Shown in pieces: positions 16,695-23,294 of a stretch of DNA of 32,417 nt (the stretch's first letter is position 1; every line of letters starts with the position of its first letter). The notes under the pieces were generated by a model. It was given only the letters and a program-made list of their open reading frames with translations, did not search any database and had not been told where the DNA came from. Location of the stretch: positions 1-32,417 of the forward strand of contig CAJAUM010000074.1 in NCBI GenBank assembly GCA_903945175.1, read 5' to 3'. Origin of the DNA: an uncultured Bacteroidales bacterium. Lineage in GTDB: Bacteria; Bacteroidota; Bacteroidia; Bacteroidales; FEN-979. A program made the translations under genes and the position numbers.

Positions 16695-18413
16695 ATGGCA
16701 GAAAGAATCGTAATAGATCCCATCACCCGTATTGAAGGTCACTTGCGGGTTGAAATTGAAGTAAAAGATGGTAAAATCACCGACGCATACAGTGCCGGCA
16801 CCATGGTGCGGGGCATTGAGACCATATTGAAAGGCCGCGATCCGCGCGATGCATGGGCTTTTGTTGGCCGTGTTTGCGGAGTTTGTACCTCAACCCATTC
16901 ATTGACCTCTGTGAGAACAGTGGAAAACGCGTTGGGAATATCTGTTCCTCCCAATGCTGAGCTCATCCGCAACCTGATGGCCAATGCATTGTACATCCAG
17001 GACCATGTGGTCCATTTCTATCAGCTGCATGCCCTTGACTGGGTGGATGTGGTTTCGGCACTGGGCGCCAATCCTGCTGAAGCATCGCGGATCGCCCAGA
17101 GTATTTCACCCTGGCCAAAGAGTTCGGTAGGCTATTTTACCGATGTACAGAAAAAGTTTAAAAACTTTGTAGCCAGTGGCCAGCTTGGCATTTTCGCAAA
17201 TGGCTATTGGGGTCACAAGGCGTATAAGCTTCCTCCTGAAGTGAATCTTATCGCAGTGGCGCACTATCTTGAAGCATTGGAATGGCAGAAGGAGCTGGTA
17301 AAAGTGCATACTATTTTTGGCGGCAAGAATCCCCATCCGAATTATTTGGTTGGCGGGGTTCCCTGTTCCATCAATATTGATGAAGCGAATGCAGTGAATG
17401 CTGAGCGGCTTGCCTTCGTTGGAAAACTGTTCGAAGATGCGAAAACCTTCGTAGATCAGGTTTATATTCCCGACCTGCTTGCTGTTGCTTCATTTTACAA
17501 AGACTGGGGAGCCATCGGTGGCGGATTGACGAATTACATGTCATTCGGAGATTTCCCAACAAACGGGTACAACAATCCCGAAAGCTTCAAAATGCCGCGT
17601 GGTGTAATCCTGGGACGAGACCTGAGTAAGATTCATGAAATAAAAGCGGAGGATCCTGAGCAGATCCAGGAATATATCAACAATTCATGGTATGAATATG
17701 CAAAGGGAAATGAAGCAGGATTGCATCCCTGGGAGGGAGAGACCAAATTCAATTATACCGGGCCCAAACCACCCTATGAGAACCTCGATTTCACACAAAA
17801 ATACAGTTGGGTAAAAACGCCGCGCTGGAAAGGACATCCGATGGAAGTCGGCCCGTTGTCGCGTATGCTTATAGGTTATGCCTCGGGTCGTGCCGATTAC
17901 AAGGAGGTGATTGAAGGGGCATTGAAGGCGCTGGATGTACCTGTGGCCGCATTGTTCTCGACACTGGGCCGCACTGCTGCCCGTGGTCTTGAAACCAAAC
18001 TTGTCTGCGGGTGGGCGCTGGAATTCTATCAGCAACTATTGGCCAATATCAAGAACGGAGATTCCCGTACACAAAACAACGCCAAATGGGAACCTGAATC
18101 ATGGCCCCAACAGGCAAGAGGCATCGGCATGGTGGAAGCTCCCCGTGGAGCCCTGTCACATTTCATCGTGATAGAGGACAAGAAGATTGCCAACTATCAG
18201 CTGGTTGTTCCAACGACCTGGAATGCATCCCCGCGTGACAGCAAGGGGCAGCGTTCGGCCTTTGAGGAATCGCTGATCGGAACCCCCATTGCCGATCCAA
18301 AGAATCCCCTTGAAGTACTCCGGACCATCCACTCTTTTGACCCATGCCTGGCTTGTGCCGTGCATCTGTACGACGAAAAAGGAACTACCATTCATGACGT
18401 GAAAACCTATTAA
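16695..18413 (+). CDS. hyaB: [NiFe] hydrogenase large subunit
   Basis: 572 aa. The catalytic subunit holding the NiFe(CN)2CO site that oxidises H2. The L1 motif RVCGVCTSTHS gives Cys61, Cys64 and His68; the L2 motif DPCLACAVH gives Cys551 and Cys554. The tail after His557 (LYDEKGTTIHDVKTY, 15 aa) is the extension removed by the maturation protease once nickel is inserted. It has no export signal and is carried through Tat by the small subunit. Conserved segments such as RIEGHLRVE at the N-terminus and MLIGYASGRADYKE agree with group 1 enzymes. It lies 2 nt after the small subunit gene and 3 nt before the cytochrome b gene, so translation is probably coupled. Confidence 0.97.
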   Translation: MAERIVIDPITRIEGHLRVEIEVKDGKITDAYSAGTMVRGIETILKGRDPRDAWAFVGRVCGVCTSTHSLTSVRTVENALGISVPPNAELIRNLMANALYIQDHVVHFYQLHALDWVDVVSALGANPAEASRIAQSISPWPKSSVGYFTDVQKKFKNFVASGQLGIFANGYWGHKAYKLPPEVNLIAVAHYLEALEWQKELVKVHTIFGGKNPHPNYLVGGVPCSINIDEANAVNAERLAFVGKLFEDAKTFVDQVYIPDLLAVASFYKDWGAIGGGLTNYMSFGDFPTNGYNNPESFKMPRGVILGRDLSKIHEIKAEDPEQIQEYINNSWYEYAKGNEAGLHPWEGETKFNYTGPKPPYENLDFTQKYSWVKTPRWKGHPMEVGPLSRMLIGYASGRADYKEVIEGALKALDVPVAALFSTLGRTAARGLETKLVCGWALEFYQQLLANIKNGDSRTQNNAKWEPESWPQQARGIGMVEAPRGALSHFIVIEDKKIANYQLVVPTTWNASPRDSKGQRSAFEESLIGTPIADPKNPLEVLRTIHSFDPCLACAVHLYDEKGTTIHDVKTY

Positions 18414-18416
18414 ACC

Positions 18417-19136
18417 ATGAGAAACCGATCTGTCCCTTTGCGTGAAGTGCATGTATGGGAGATGCCCGTTCGCGTCTACCATTGGGTCAATGCACTGTGT
18501 GTAACCACGCTTTGTATCACCGGTTATATTATCGGTGATCCGCCTGCCCTCATGAAAGGCAGTGAAGCCTATTTTAACTATTGGTTCGGCACTGTAAGAT
18601 TTATCCATTTCGTCAGCGCCTTCCTCTTTTTCTTCAATTTTATTTTCAGGACCTATTGGGGATTTACAGGAAATGAATTTTCGCGGTGGTATAATTTTAT
18701 CCCGCTCAAACGCTGCCAGTGGAAAGAGATGCTGGATGTAATCAAAGTTGACGTGCTCCAGGTAACCAATAAAAAGATCGATTCGATTGGCCACAACTCC
18801 CTGGCGAGTTTCATCTATTTCATCACCTTTCTGATCTTCCTGTTGCAATGTCTTACAGGTTTCGGAATGTATGCTGCAATGAGCAATGCATTCCTGCCCA
18901 AGCTGTTTGCATGGATCGTGCCTTTTCTCGGTGGCGATATGAATGTTAGGCAAATCCATCACATTCTGATGTGGGGCTTTATTCTGTTTGCCTTTGTCCA
19001 TATCTACCTTGTATTCTATCATGATTATATCGAACGTCGCGGGGTAACCTCCTCGATGATCGGTGGCTGGAAATTCATCGAAGAAGATGTGATTGAACGC
19101 CACGACCAAAAGACGGACGAGTGTCCGAAGGACTAA
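18417..19136 (+). CDS. hyaC: Ni/Fe-hydrogenase b-type cytochrome subunit
   Basis: 239 aa. Integral membrane cytochrome b that takes electrons from the small subunit and passes them to the quinone pool. Four hydrophobic helices are visible: about residues 22-45, 62-85, 125-150 and 180-205. Likely heme ligands are His22 (VYHWVN), His64 (FIHFVSA), His181/His182 (QIHHILMW) and His195 (FVHIYLVFYHD), matching the HyaC/HupC pattern. The N-terminal VWEMPVRVYHWVNAL is typical of the family. It is third in the operon, 3 nt after the large subunit gene. Confidence 0.95.
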   Translation: MRNRSVPLREVHVWEMPVRVYHWVNALCVTTLCITGYIIGDPPALMKGSEAYFNYWFGTVRFIHFVSAFLFFFNFIFRTYWGFTGNEFSRWYNFIPLKRCQWKEMLDVIKVDVLQVTNKKIDSIGHNSLASFIYFITFLIFLLQCLTGFGMYAAMSNAFLPKLFAWIVPFLGGDMNVRQIHHILMWGFILFAFVHIYLVFYHDYIERRGVTSSMIGGWKFIEEDVIERHDQKTDECPKD

Positions 19137-19156
19137 TCATCTAATAATTATCAGAT

Positions 19157-19624
19157 TTGTCTGAATTACACCATGATATCCTGGTTCTCGGGATAGGTAA
19201 TCTATTGATGAATGATGAAGGGGTTGGGATCCATGTTATCTCCAGGCTGGAACTGGAGGATTTTCAGGGTGCCGACCTGATGGATGGCGGCACCGGCGGA
19301 TTTCATCTGCTTGGGTTTATACAATCCTATAAAACAATCATCATGATTGATGCCTCTCTTGATGAGTTTCCTCCCGGTCATGTGCGGGTGCTGAAGCCAC
19401 GTTATGCCAAAGATTTTCCCAAGCAGTTGAGTGCCCATGAAATTGGCCTGAAAGATCTGATCGACTCAGCTATTTTGTTGGGGAATATGCCGGATATGCA
19501 CCTCGTTGCCATCTCCGTAAAGGATTTTCAGGATATGGGGATGGATCTCTCTCCGGAGGTGGAAGCTGCAATACCCGAAGCCATTGAAAAGGTGAGGGAG
19601 ATTGTGAAGGGGGTGACAGGGTAA
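19157..19624 (+). CDS. hyaD: Hydrogenase maturation protease
   Basis: 155 aa. An endopeptidase of the HybD/HyaD/HupD family that removes the C-terminal extension of the large subunit after nickel insertion. It shows GIGNLLMNDEGVGIHV with the nickel-binding Glu21, an Asp in MIDASLDEF and a His in LSAHEIGLKDL; these are the three metal ligands known from HybD. Translation probably begins at TTG (19157), because an in-frame TAA lies at 19145 and the next ATG falls inside the GxGN motif. It closes the structural operon, 20 nt after cytochrome b. Its last codons run into a block of 8-bp repeats. Confidence 0.93.
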   Translation: MSELHHDILVLGIGNLLMNDEGVGIHVISRLELEDFQGADLMDGGTGGFHLLGFIQSYKTIIMIDASLDEFPPGHVRVLKPRYAKDFPKQLSAHEIGLKDLIDSAILLGNMPDMHLVAISVKDFQDMGMDLSPEVEAAIPEAIEKVREIVKGVTG

Positions 19625-19658
19625 CAGGGTAACAGGTCGTGACACGTGACACGTGACA
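19613..19658. repeat. Short tandem repeats at the end of hyaD
   Basis: Three 8-bp units (GTGACAGG, GTAACAGG, GTAACAGG; 19613-19636) are followed by three exact 7-bp units CGTGACA (19638-19658). The first unit covers the last codons and stop region of the protease gene. A poly-A run follows. Confidence 0.8.
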
Positions 19659-19665
19659 AAAAAAA

Positions 19666-19707
19666 TTGGTCATTGGTCACTGGTCATTGGTCACTGGTCA
19701 TTGGTCA
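19666..19707. repeat. 7-bp tandem repeat array entering hypB
   Basis: Six head-to-tail copies of TTGGTCA, with the first base alternating T or C. The array starts in the intergenic space and runs through the hypB stop codon (19691-19693) into its last codons, so the HypB C-terminal residues TNDQ come from the repeat. It lies exactly where the two convergent hydrogenase operons meet. Confidence 0.85.
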
Positions 19708-20536
19708 TCCTTTCCTCCAGCCATTTGTACCATTCCGCCATTCCTTCGCCTGTTTTAGCAGACATAAGGATAAACTCCAGGTTGGGGTTTAGTTGCCGGG
19801 CATAATTTATTGCACGCTCAACATTAAAATCGACATAGGGAAGCAGATCGGTTTTATTGATGATACAAAGATGCGATGACTGGAACATATAGGGATACTT
19901 CATCGGTTTGTCATCTCCTTCCGTAACGCTGATAACCACAACGCGTTTCTGTTCTCCAAGATCAAAAAGGGCCGGACAAACGAGGTTTCCGACATTTTCG
20001 ATAAACAGTATTGCATGGTTTTCCACCTCCATTTTTTGCAAGGCAAGATGGATCATTTTTGCATCCAGATGACACCCCGACCCGGTATTGATCTGGATGG
20101 CAGGGGCTCCGGATTTTTCAATGCGGTCTGCATCCCGTGTGGTTTGCTGATCTCCTTCGATGACAAAAATTTTATGTGAAGGAATCAAATCCAAAATGGT
20201 TTTTTCCAGGATGGTTGTTTTACCTGATCCTGGTGAGCTGACCAGATTCAGCGTCAGCACATGCTTTCCTTGAAAATAACCGCGGTTCCGCTCTGCAAGC
20301 CGGTTGTTCTCAGAAAGAATATCCATGTTCAGGTTGATCACCTTGCTGGAATCATGTTTGTGGGGGTGTGCATGCGTATGACCATCATGTGTGTGTTCGT
20401 GTCCGTGGTCATGTCCATGGGTATGATTGTGTTGGTGGTCATGGTCATGGTTGTGGTCATGATCATGGTCGTGGTCGTTTTTATGGTCGTGAATTTTGAA
20501 TTCGTCCGGGTTTCCGCATCCGCATGTTTCGCACAT
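19691..20536 (-). CDS. hypB: Hydrogenase nickel incorporation GTPase HypB
   Basis: 281 aa. A GTPase that, with HypA, delivers Ni(II) to the large subunit precursor. The N-terminal CETCGCG (residues 2-8) corresponds to the high-affinity nickel site of HypB. Residues about 15-63 form a very His/Asp-rich stretch (alternating DH and GH) that probably stores or buffers nickel, as in Bradyrhizobium HypB. The G domain shows the P-loop SSPGSGKTT, a metal-site segment GSGCHLDA, IENVGNLVCPA and the guanine-specificity motif NKTD. It is the last gene of the hyp operon, 67 nt after hypA. Its C-terminus (ERMTNDQ) is encoded partly by a 7-bp repeat array. Confidence 0.96.
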   Translation of the reverse strand: MCETCGCGNPDEFKIHDHKNDHDHDHDHNHDHDHQHNHTHGHDHGHEHTHDGHTHAHPHKHDSSKVINLNMDILSENNRLAERNRGYFQGKHVLTLNLVSSPGSGKTTILEKTILDLIPSHKIFVIEGDQQTTRDADRIEKSGAPAIQINTGSGCHLDAKMIHLALQKMEVENHAILFIENVGNLVCPALFDLGEQKRVVVISVTEGDDKPMKYPYMFQSSHLCIINKTDLLPYVDFNVERAINYARQLNPNLEFILMSAKTGEGMAEWYKWLEERMTNDQ

Positions 20537-20603
20537 AATGATTTATTTATTTTGTTTAATTTACTTTAGTCCGTTCTCTTAAATTCAGCGCGAGAGGCAA
20601 TGA

Positions 20604-20942
20604 TCATCCTAACATGGATACCAGTCGGAACTCCTGCCCCCCGCTGATCTCCGAAGGAAAACAGCCGCATTTCGGGCAGGTATCAAGACGCATGTTCATC
20701 TCAAATTCCATATTGCAGGCGCTGCATTTTCCTTTGCCTGGTGTACGGGTTAAATTAATCAGGGCCTCTTCCAGGATGGTATCTCTCACCAGCAGTTCAA
20801 GAGCCGATTGAAAGGCATCTGCTTCCACGCCACTCAGGTCGCCTACTTCGATTACGATCTCCCTGATTGCGATTACCTTGTTTTTCGCGGCTTCACGCTG
20901 AGCCAGCGCAATAACCTCCATCGCCAGTGATAATTCATGCAT
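20604..20942 (-). CDS. hypA: Hydrogenase nickel chaperone HypA
   Basis: 112 aa, the usual length. It starts with MHEL; the His2 region binds nickel in this family. A zinc site is formed by CSAC and CPKC (about residues 73-93). It partners HypB in nickel insertion. It sits 12 nt after hypE and upstream of hypB in the minus-strand hyp operon. Confidence 0.95.
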   Translation of the reverse strand: MHELSLAMEVIALAQREAAKNKVIAIREIVIEVGDLSGVEADAFQSALELLVRDTILEEALINLTRTPGKGKCSACNMEFEMNMRLDTCPKCGCFPSEISGGQEFRLVSMLG

Positions 20943-20954
20943 GGTTTTCCATTT

Positions 20955-21977
20955 TCAACAGATTCTTGGTAAAGGATCGCCCGTTAAGGTATCAATGATG
21001 CGACTTCCGCCGGTTTCGGTTTTCAGTACTACTTTTCCCGGATGATCATTTGTTATGCGGCCAATGATGGCACTATGCACACCCAATTCGTTTTTCTTCA
21101 TGATTTCCAGGATGTGTTTGCCCTCCTCCTGGTTTGCCACAATAAGCACCTTCCCTTCATTGGCAATGTGGAGCGGGTCAAACCCGAGGAGTTCGCACAT
21201 CGCAGTTACACCCCTTGAAAGGGGCAATGCCGTTTCATCGATGTCGATTCCCATCCCGGTCTTTCCTGCCAGTTCATTCAGCACAGTGGCCACTCCTCCC
21301 CGGGTGGGGTCGCGCATGAATTTTACCGACGATGACCGATCCAGCACCTCCCGGATAAGGTGGTTCAGGGAGGCGCAGTCGGATGTCACCTGAGATTTGA
21401 AATTAAAGGATTCCCGGGCACTCATCACAGCCATGCCATGATCGCCGATGGTGCCGTTGATGATAATGACATCTCCGGCACTGAAATCCAGTGCGTTGCT
21501 TATCAGGCGGTTTTCATTCCTAACACTGCCGATTCCTGTGGTATTGATGAAGAGTTTATCACATTTGCCTTTATTGACGACCTTGGTGTCGCCGGTTACG
21601 ATGGAGACATTTGCTTTCCGTGCCTCTTCGGCCAGTGAACTGACGATCACCTCCAGCTCCTTCATGGCAAATCCCTCTTCAATGATAAAAGAGACACTCA
21701 GGTAACGCGGGATGGCGCCCGAAACGGCGAGGTCGTTCACAGTTCCGCAAACCGCCAGTTTCCCAATATTCCCTCCAGGAAAAAACAGGGGATCAATCAC
21801 AAACGAATCGGTGGTAAAGGCAATTTCAGGCGTGTCGATCTGGAGGATGGCAGAATCGGTTTGTTCCTCCAGAATTGAATTGGAAAAATATTTAATAAAT
21901 AGATTCTCAATGAGCTGGTGCATCATCCGCCCTCCATTTCCATGGCTCAGCAATATTTTCTCTTCTCCTGTTTTCAT
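20955..21977 (-). CDS. hypE: Hydrogenase maturation protein HypE (thiocarboxamide dehydratase)
   Basis: 340 aa. An ATP-dependent enzyme of the AIR synthase/PurM fold that dehydrates the S-carbamoyl group on its C-terminal cysteine to the thiocyanate used as the CN ligand source. The C-terminus ends exactly in PRIC, with the terminal Cys340. Near the N-terminus, LSHGNGGRMMHQLI and later FTTDSFVIDPLFFPGGNIG are characteristic, as is RDPTRGGVATVLNE. The start ATG overlaps the stop of hypD by 4 nt (ATGA), so the two are likely translationally coupled. Confidence 0.97.
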   Translation of the reverse strand: MKTGEEKILLSHGNGGRMMHQLIENLFIKYFSNSILEEQTDSAILQIDTPEIAFTTDSFVIDPLFFPGGNIGKLAVCGTVNDLAVSGAIPRYLSVSFIIEEGFAMKELEVIVSSLAEEARKANVSIVTGDTKVVNKGKCDKLFINTTGIGSVRNENRLISNALDFSAGDVIIINGTIGDHGMAVMSARESFNFKSQVTSDCASLNHLIREVLDRSSSVKFMRDPTRGGVATVLNELAGKTGMGIDIDETALPLSRGVTAMCELLGFDPLHIANEGKVLIVANQEEGKHILEIMKKNELGVHSAIIGRITNDHPGKVVLKTETGGSRIIDTLTGDPLPRIC

Positions 21978-23053
21978 GAACGGTATTTATAGTAGGTGGC
22001 ACATGTACCTTCTCCTGAAACCATGCATGCCCCGACAGGATCGGAGGGGGTGCAGACTGTGGCAAAGAGGCGGCATTCGTTGGGGGCCTTCAATCCTCTC
22101 AGGATTGATCCGCAGATACATCCTTTCGGATCAACAGGTTCCGGTACATGGACGGTGAAATGTTTTTCTGCATCAAAGTCTGCAAACGCTGAACGGATCT
22201 TCAAACCACTTCCGGGAATGATGCCAAGTCCCCGCCAACGGTCATCTTTCAGTTCGAATACCTTTGTCAACAGGGCCTGTGCAATTTTGTTTCCCTCCAC
22301 ATGCACCACCCGTTGATACTGGATTTCCACCTTCGGATCCTTCGATTCAAACTGGCGTACCAGCATCAGGATGGCCAGCATCAGATCAACAGGCTCGAAT
22401 CCGGTTATCACTACACCCAGCCCGTAGCGTTTTGGAAGATCATTGTAAATAGTTGTCCCGGTGATGGCGCTCACATGGCCGGGGGCAATGAACCCGTTGA
22501 TCTTTATTCCATCATCAACAAGCGCCTTCATCACTGGAGGCATGACTTTGTGTGCACTCAGCACAAAAAAATTGAGGAGATTGGCCTTTCCTGCCTCTAC
22601 GATTGCAGCTGCAGTGGCAGGTGCGGTGGTCTCAAACCCAATCCCAAGGAAGATGATCTTTTTATCGGGATTGACTTTGGCCATTTCAACAGCTTCAAGA
22701 ACAGAATAAATTATCCGGATGTCGTGTCCGTTTGCCTTCTCTTTTTCAAGGGAACTTACTGACCCCGGTACACGGATAAGATCCCCGTATGTAGTAATGA
22801 TGGCTCCCGGGATCTTGCTGCAGGCAATGGCTGTATCAAGGAAATGCTGACTGGACACACAAACCGGGCAGCCCGGTCCGGAGATCAGCCTGATGGCAGG
22901 AGGGAGCAGGGCATGAAGTCCAAAGCGGTGGATTGCCATGGTGTGACCCCCGCATACCTCCATCAAGGTAATCGGTTGTTTTGAAATTTCCTTCAGTTCC
23001 TTTGAAACAGCGAGGATTAACTCCTTTTTCCTGTATTCATCGATGTATTGCAT
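21974..23053 (-). CDS. hypD: Hydrogenase maturation protein HypD
   Basis: 359 aa from the ATG at 23053. HypD forms the scaffold with HypC on which Fe(CN)2CO is assembled. It has MEVCGGHT near the N-terminus, GPGCPVC for the redox-active cysteines, and a C-terminal Cys-rich region (KGCICGSILRG, then C residues in ECRLFATVC and GTCATYY) for the [4Fe-4S] cluster. A frame continues to an ATG at 23098 inside hypC, but MQYIDEYRKKEL matches the family's usual N-terminus (E. coli MRFVDEYR), so the shorter start is preferred. It lies 16 nt after hypC. Confidence 0.95.
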   Translation of the reverse strand: MQYIDEYRKKELILAVSKELKEISKQPITLMEVCGGHTMAIHRFGLHALLPPAIRLISGPGCPVCVSSQHFLDTAIACSKIPGAIITTYGDLIRVPGSVSSLEKEKANGHDIRIIYSVLEAVEMAKVNPDKKIIFLGIGFETTAPATAAAIVEAGKANLLNFFVLSAHKVMPPVMKALVDDGIKINGFIAPGHVSAITGTTIYNDLPKRYGLGVVITGFEPVDLMLAILMLVRQFESKDPKVEIQYQRVVHVEGNKIAQALLTKVFELKDDRWRGLGIIPGSGLKIRSAFADFDAEKHFTVHVPEPVDPKGCICGSILRGLKAPNECRLFATVCTPSDPVGACMVSGEGTCATYYKYRS

Positions 23054-23069
23054 GTGGCTGTACTTTTTT

Positions 23070-23294
23070 TTATTGAAAGCTGTTGTTTGCAACTTCATTC
23101 AGCAGCCGCAAGGTTTCCGCCGCCTCTTCCGCGTCAATTTTTTCAATGGCGAAACCGGCATGAAGCATAATAAAATCGCCAGGTTTGACATCGTTCAGCA
23201 GCAACAGGCTGGCCCGGTATTCCACATCCTCGATGGTAACCAGCGCACTTGCACCGTCAACTGTAATAACTTTTGCAGGTATGGCTAAACACAT
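23070..23294 (-). CDS. hypC: Hydrogenase maturation chaperone HypC
   Basis: 74 aa. It starts MCLAIPAKV, with the essential Cys2 that binds the Fe(CN)2CO unit in complex with HypD. The middle (GDFIMLHAGFAIEKID) is the conserved family motif. Its start codon overlaps the end of hypF by 10 nt, so it is coupled to it. Only one HypC-type protein occurs in the window; no HybG-like second copy was seen. Confidence 0.96.
   Translation of the reverse strand: MCLAIPAKVITVDGASALVTIEDVEYRASLLLLNDVKPGDFIMLHAGFAIEKIDAEEAAETLRLLNEVANNSFQ

Noticed and set aside
18156-19109. 317-codon minus-strand ORF opposite hyaB/hyaC
   Set aside because: It lies fully opposite two certain genes and shows no domain, signal or membrane pattern; it is a mirror of the codon bias of the plus-strand genes.
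19666-19707. CRISPR-like array
   Set aside because: Units are 7 bp with no spacers; a simple tandem repeat, not a CRISPR array.
20261-20569. Plus-strand ORF rich in Met and Val opposite the His-rich region of hypB
   Set aside because: Its hydrophobic look comes from reading CAT/GAC codons backwards as ATG/GTC; it is not a real membrane protein.
22041-23053. Selenocysteine or programmed frameshift in the hyp operon
   Set aside because: All hyp genes read through in one frame with cysteines at the expected positions; no in-frame TGA was found at active sites.
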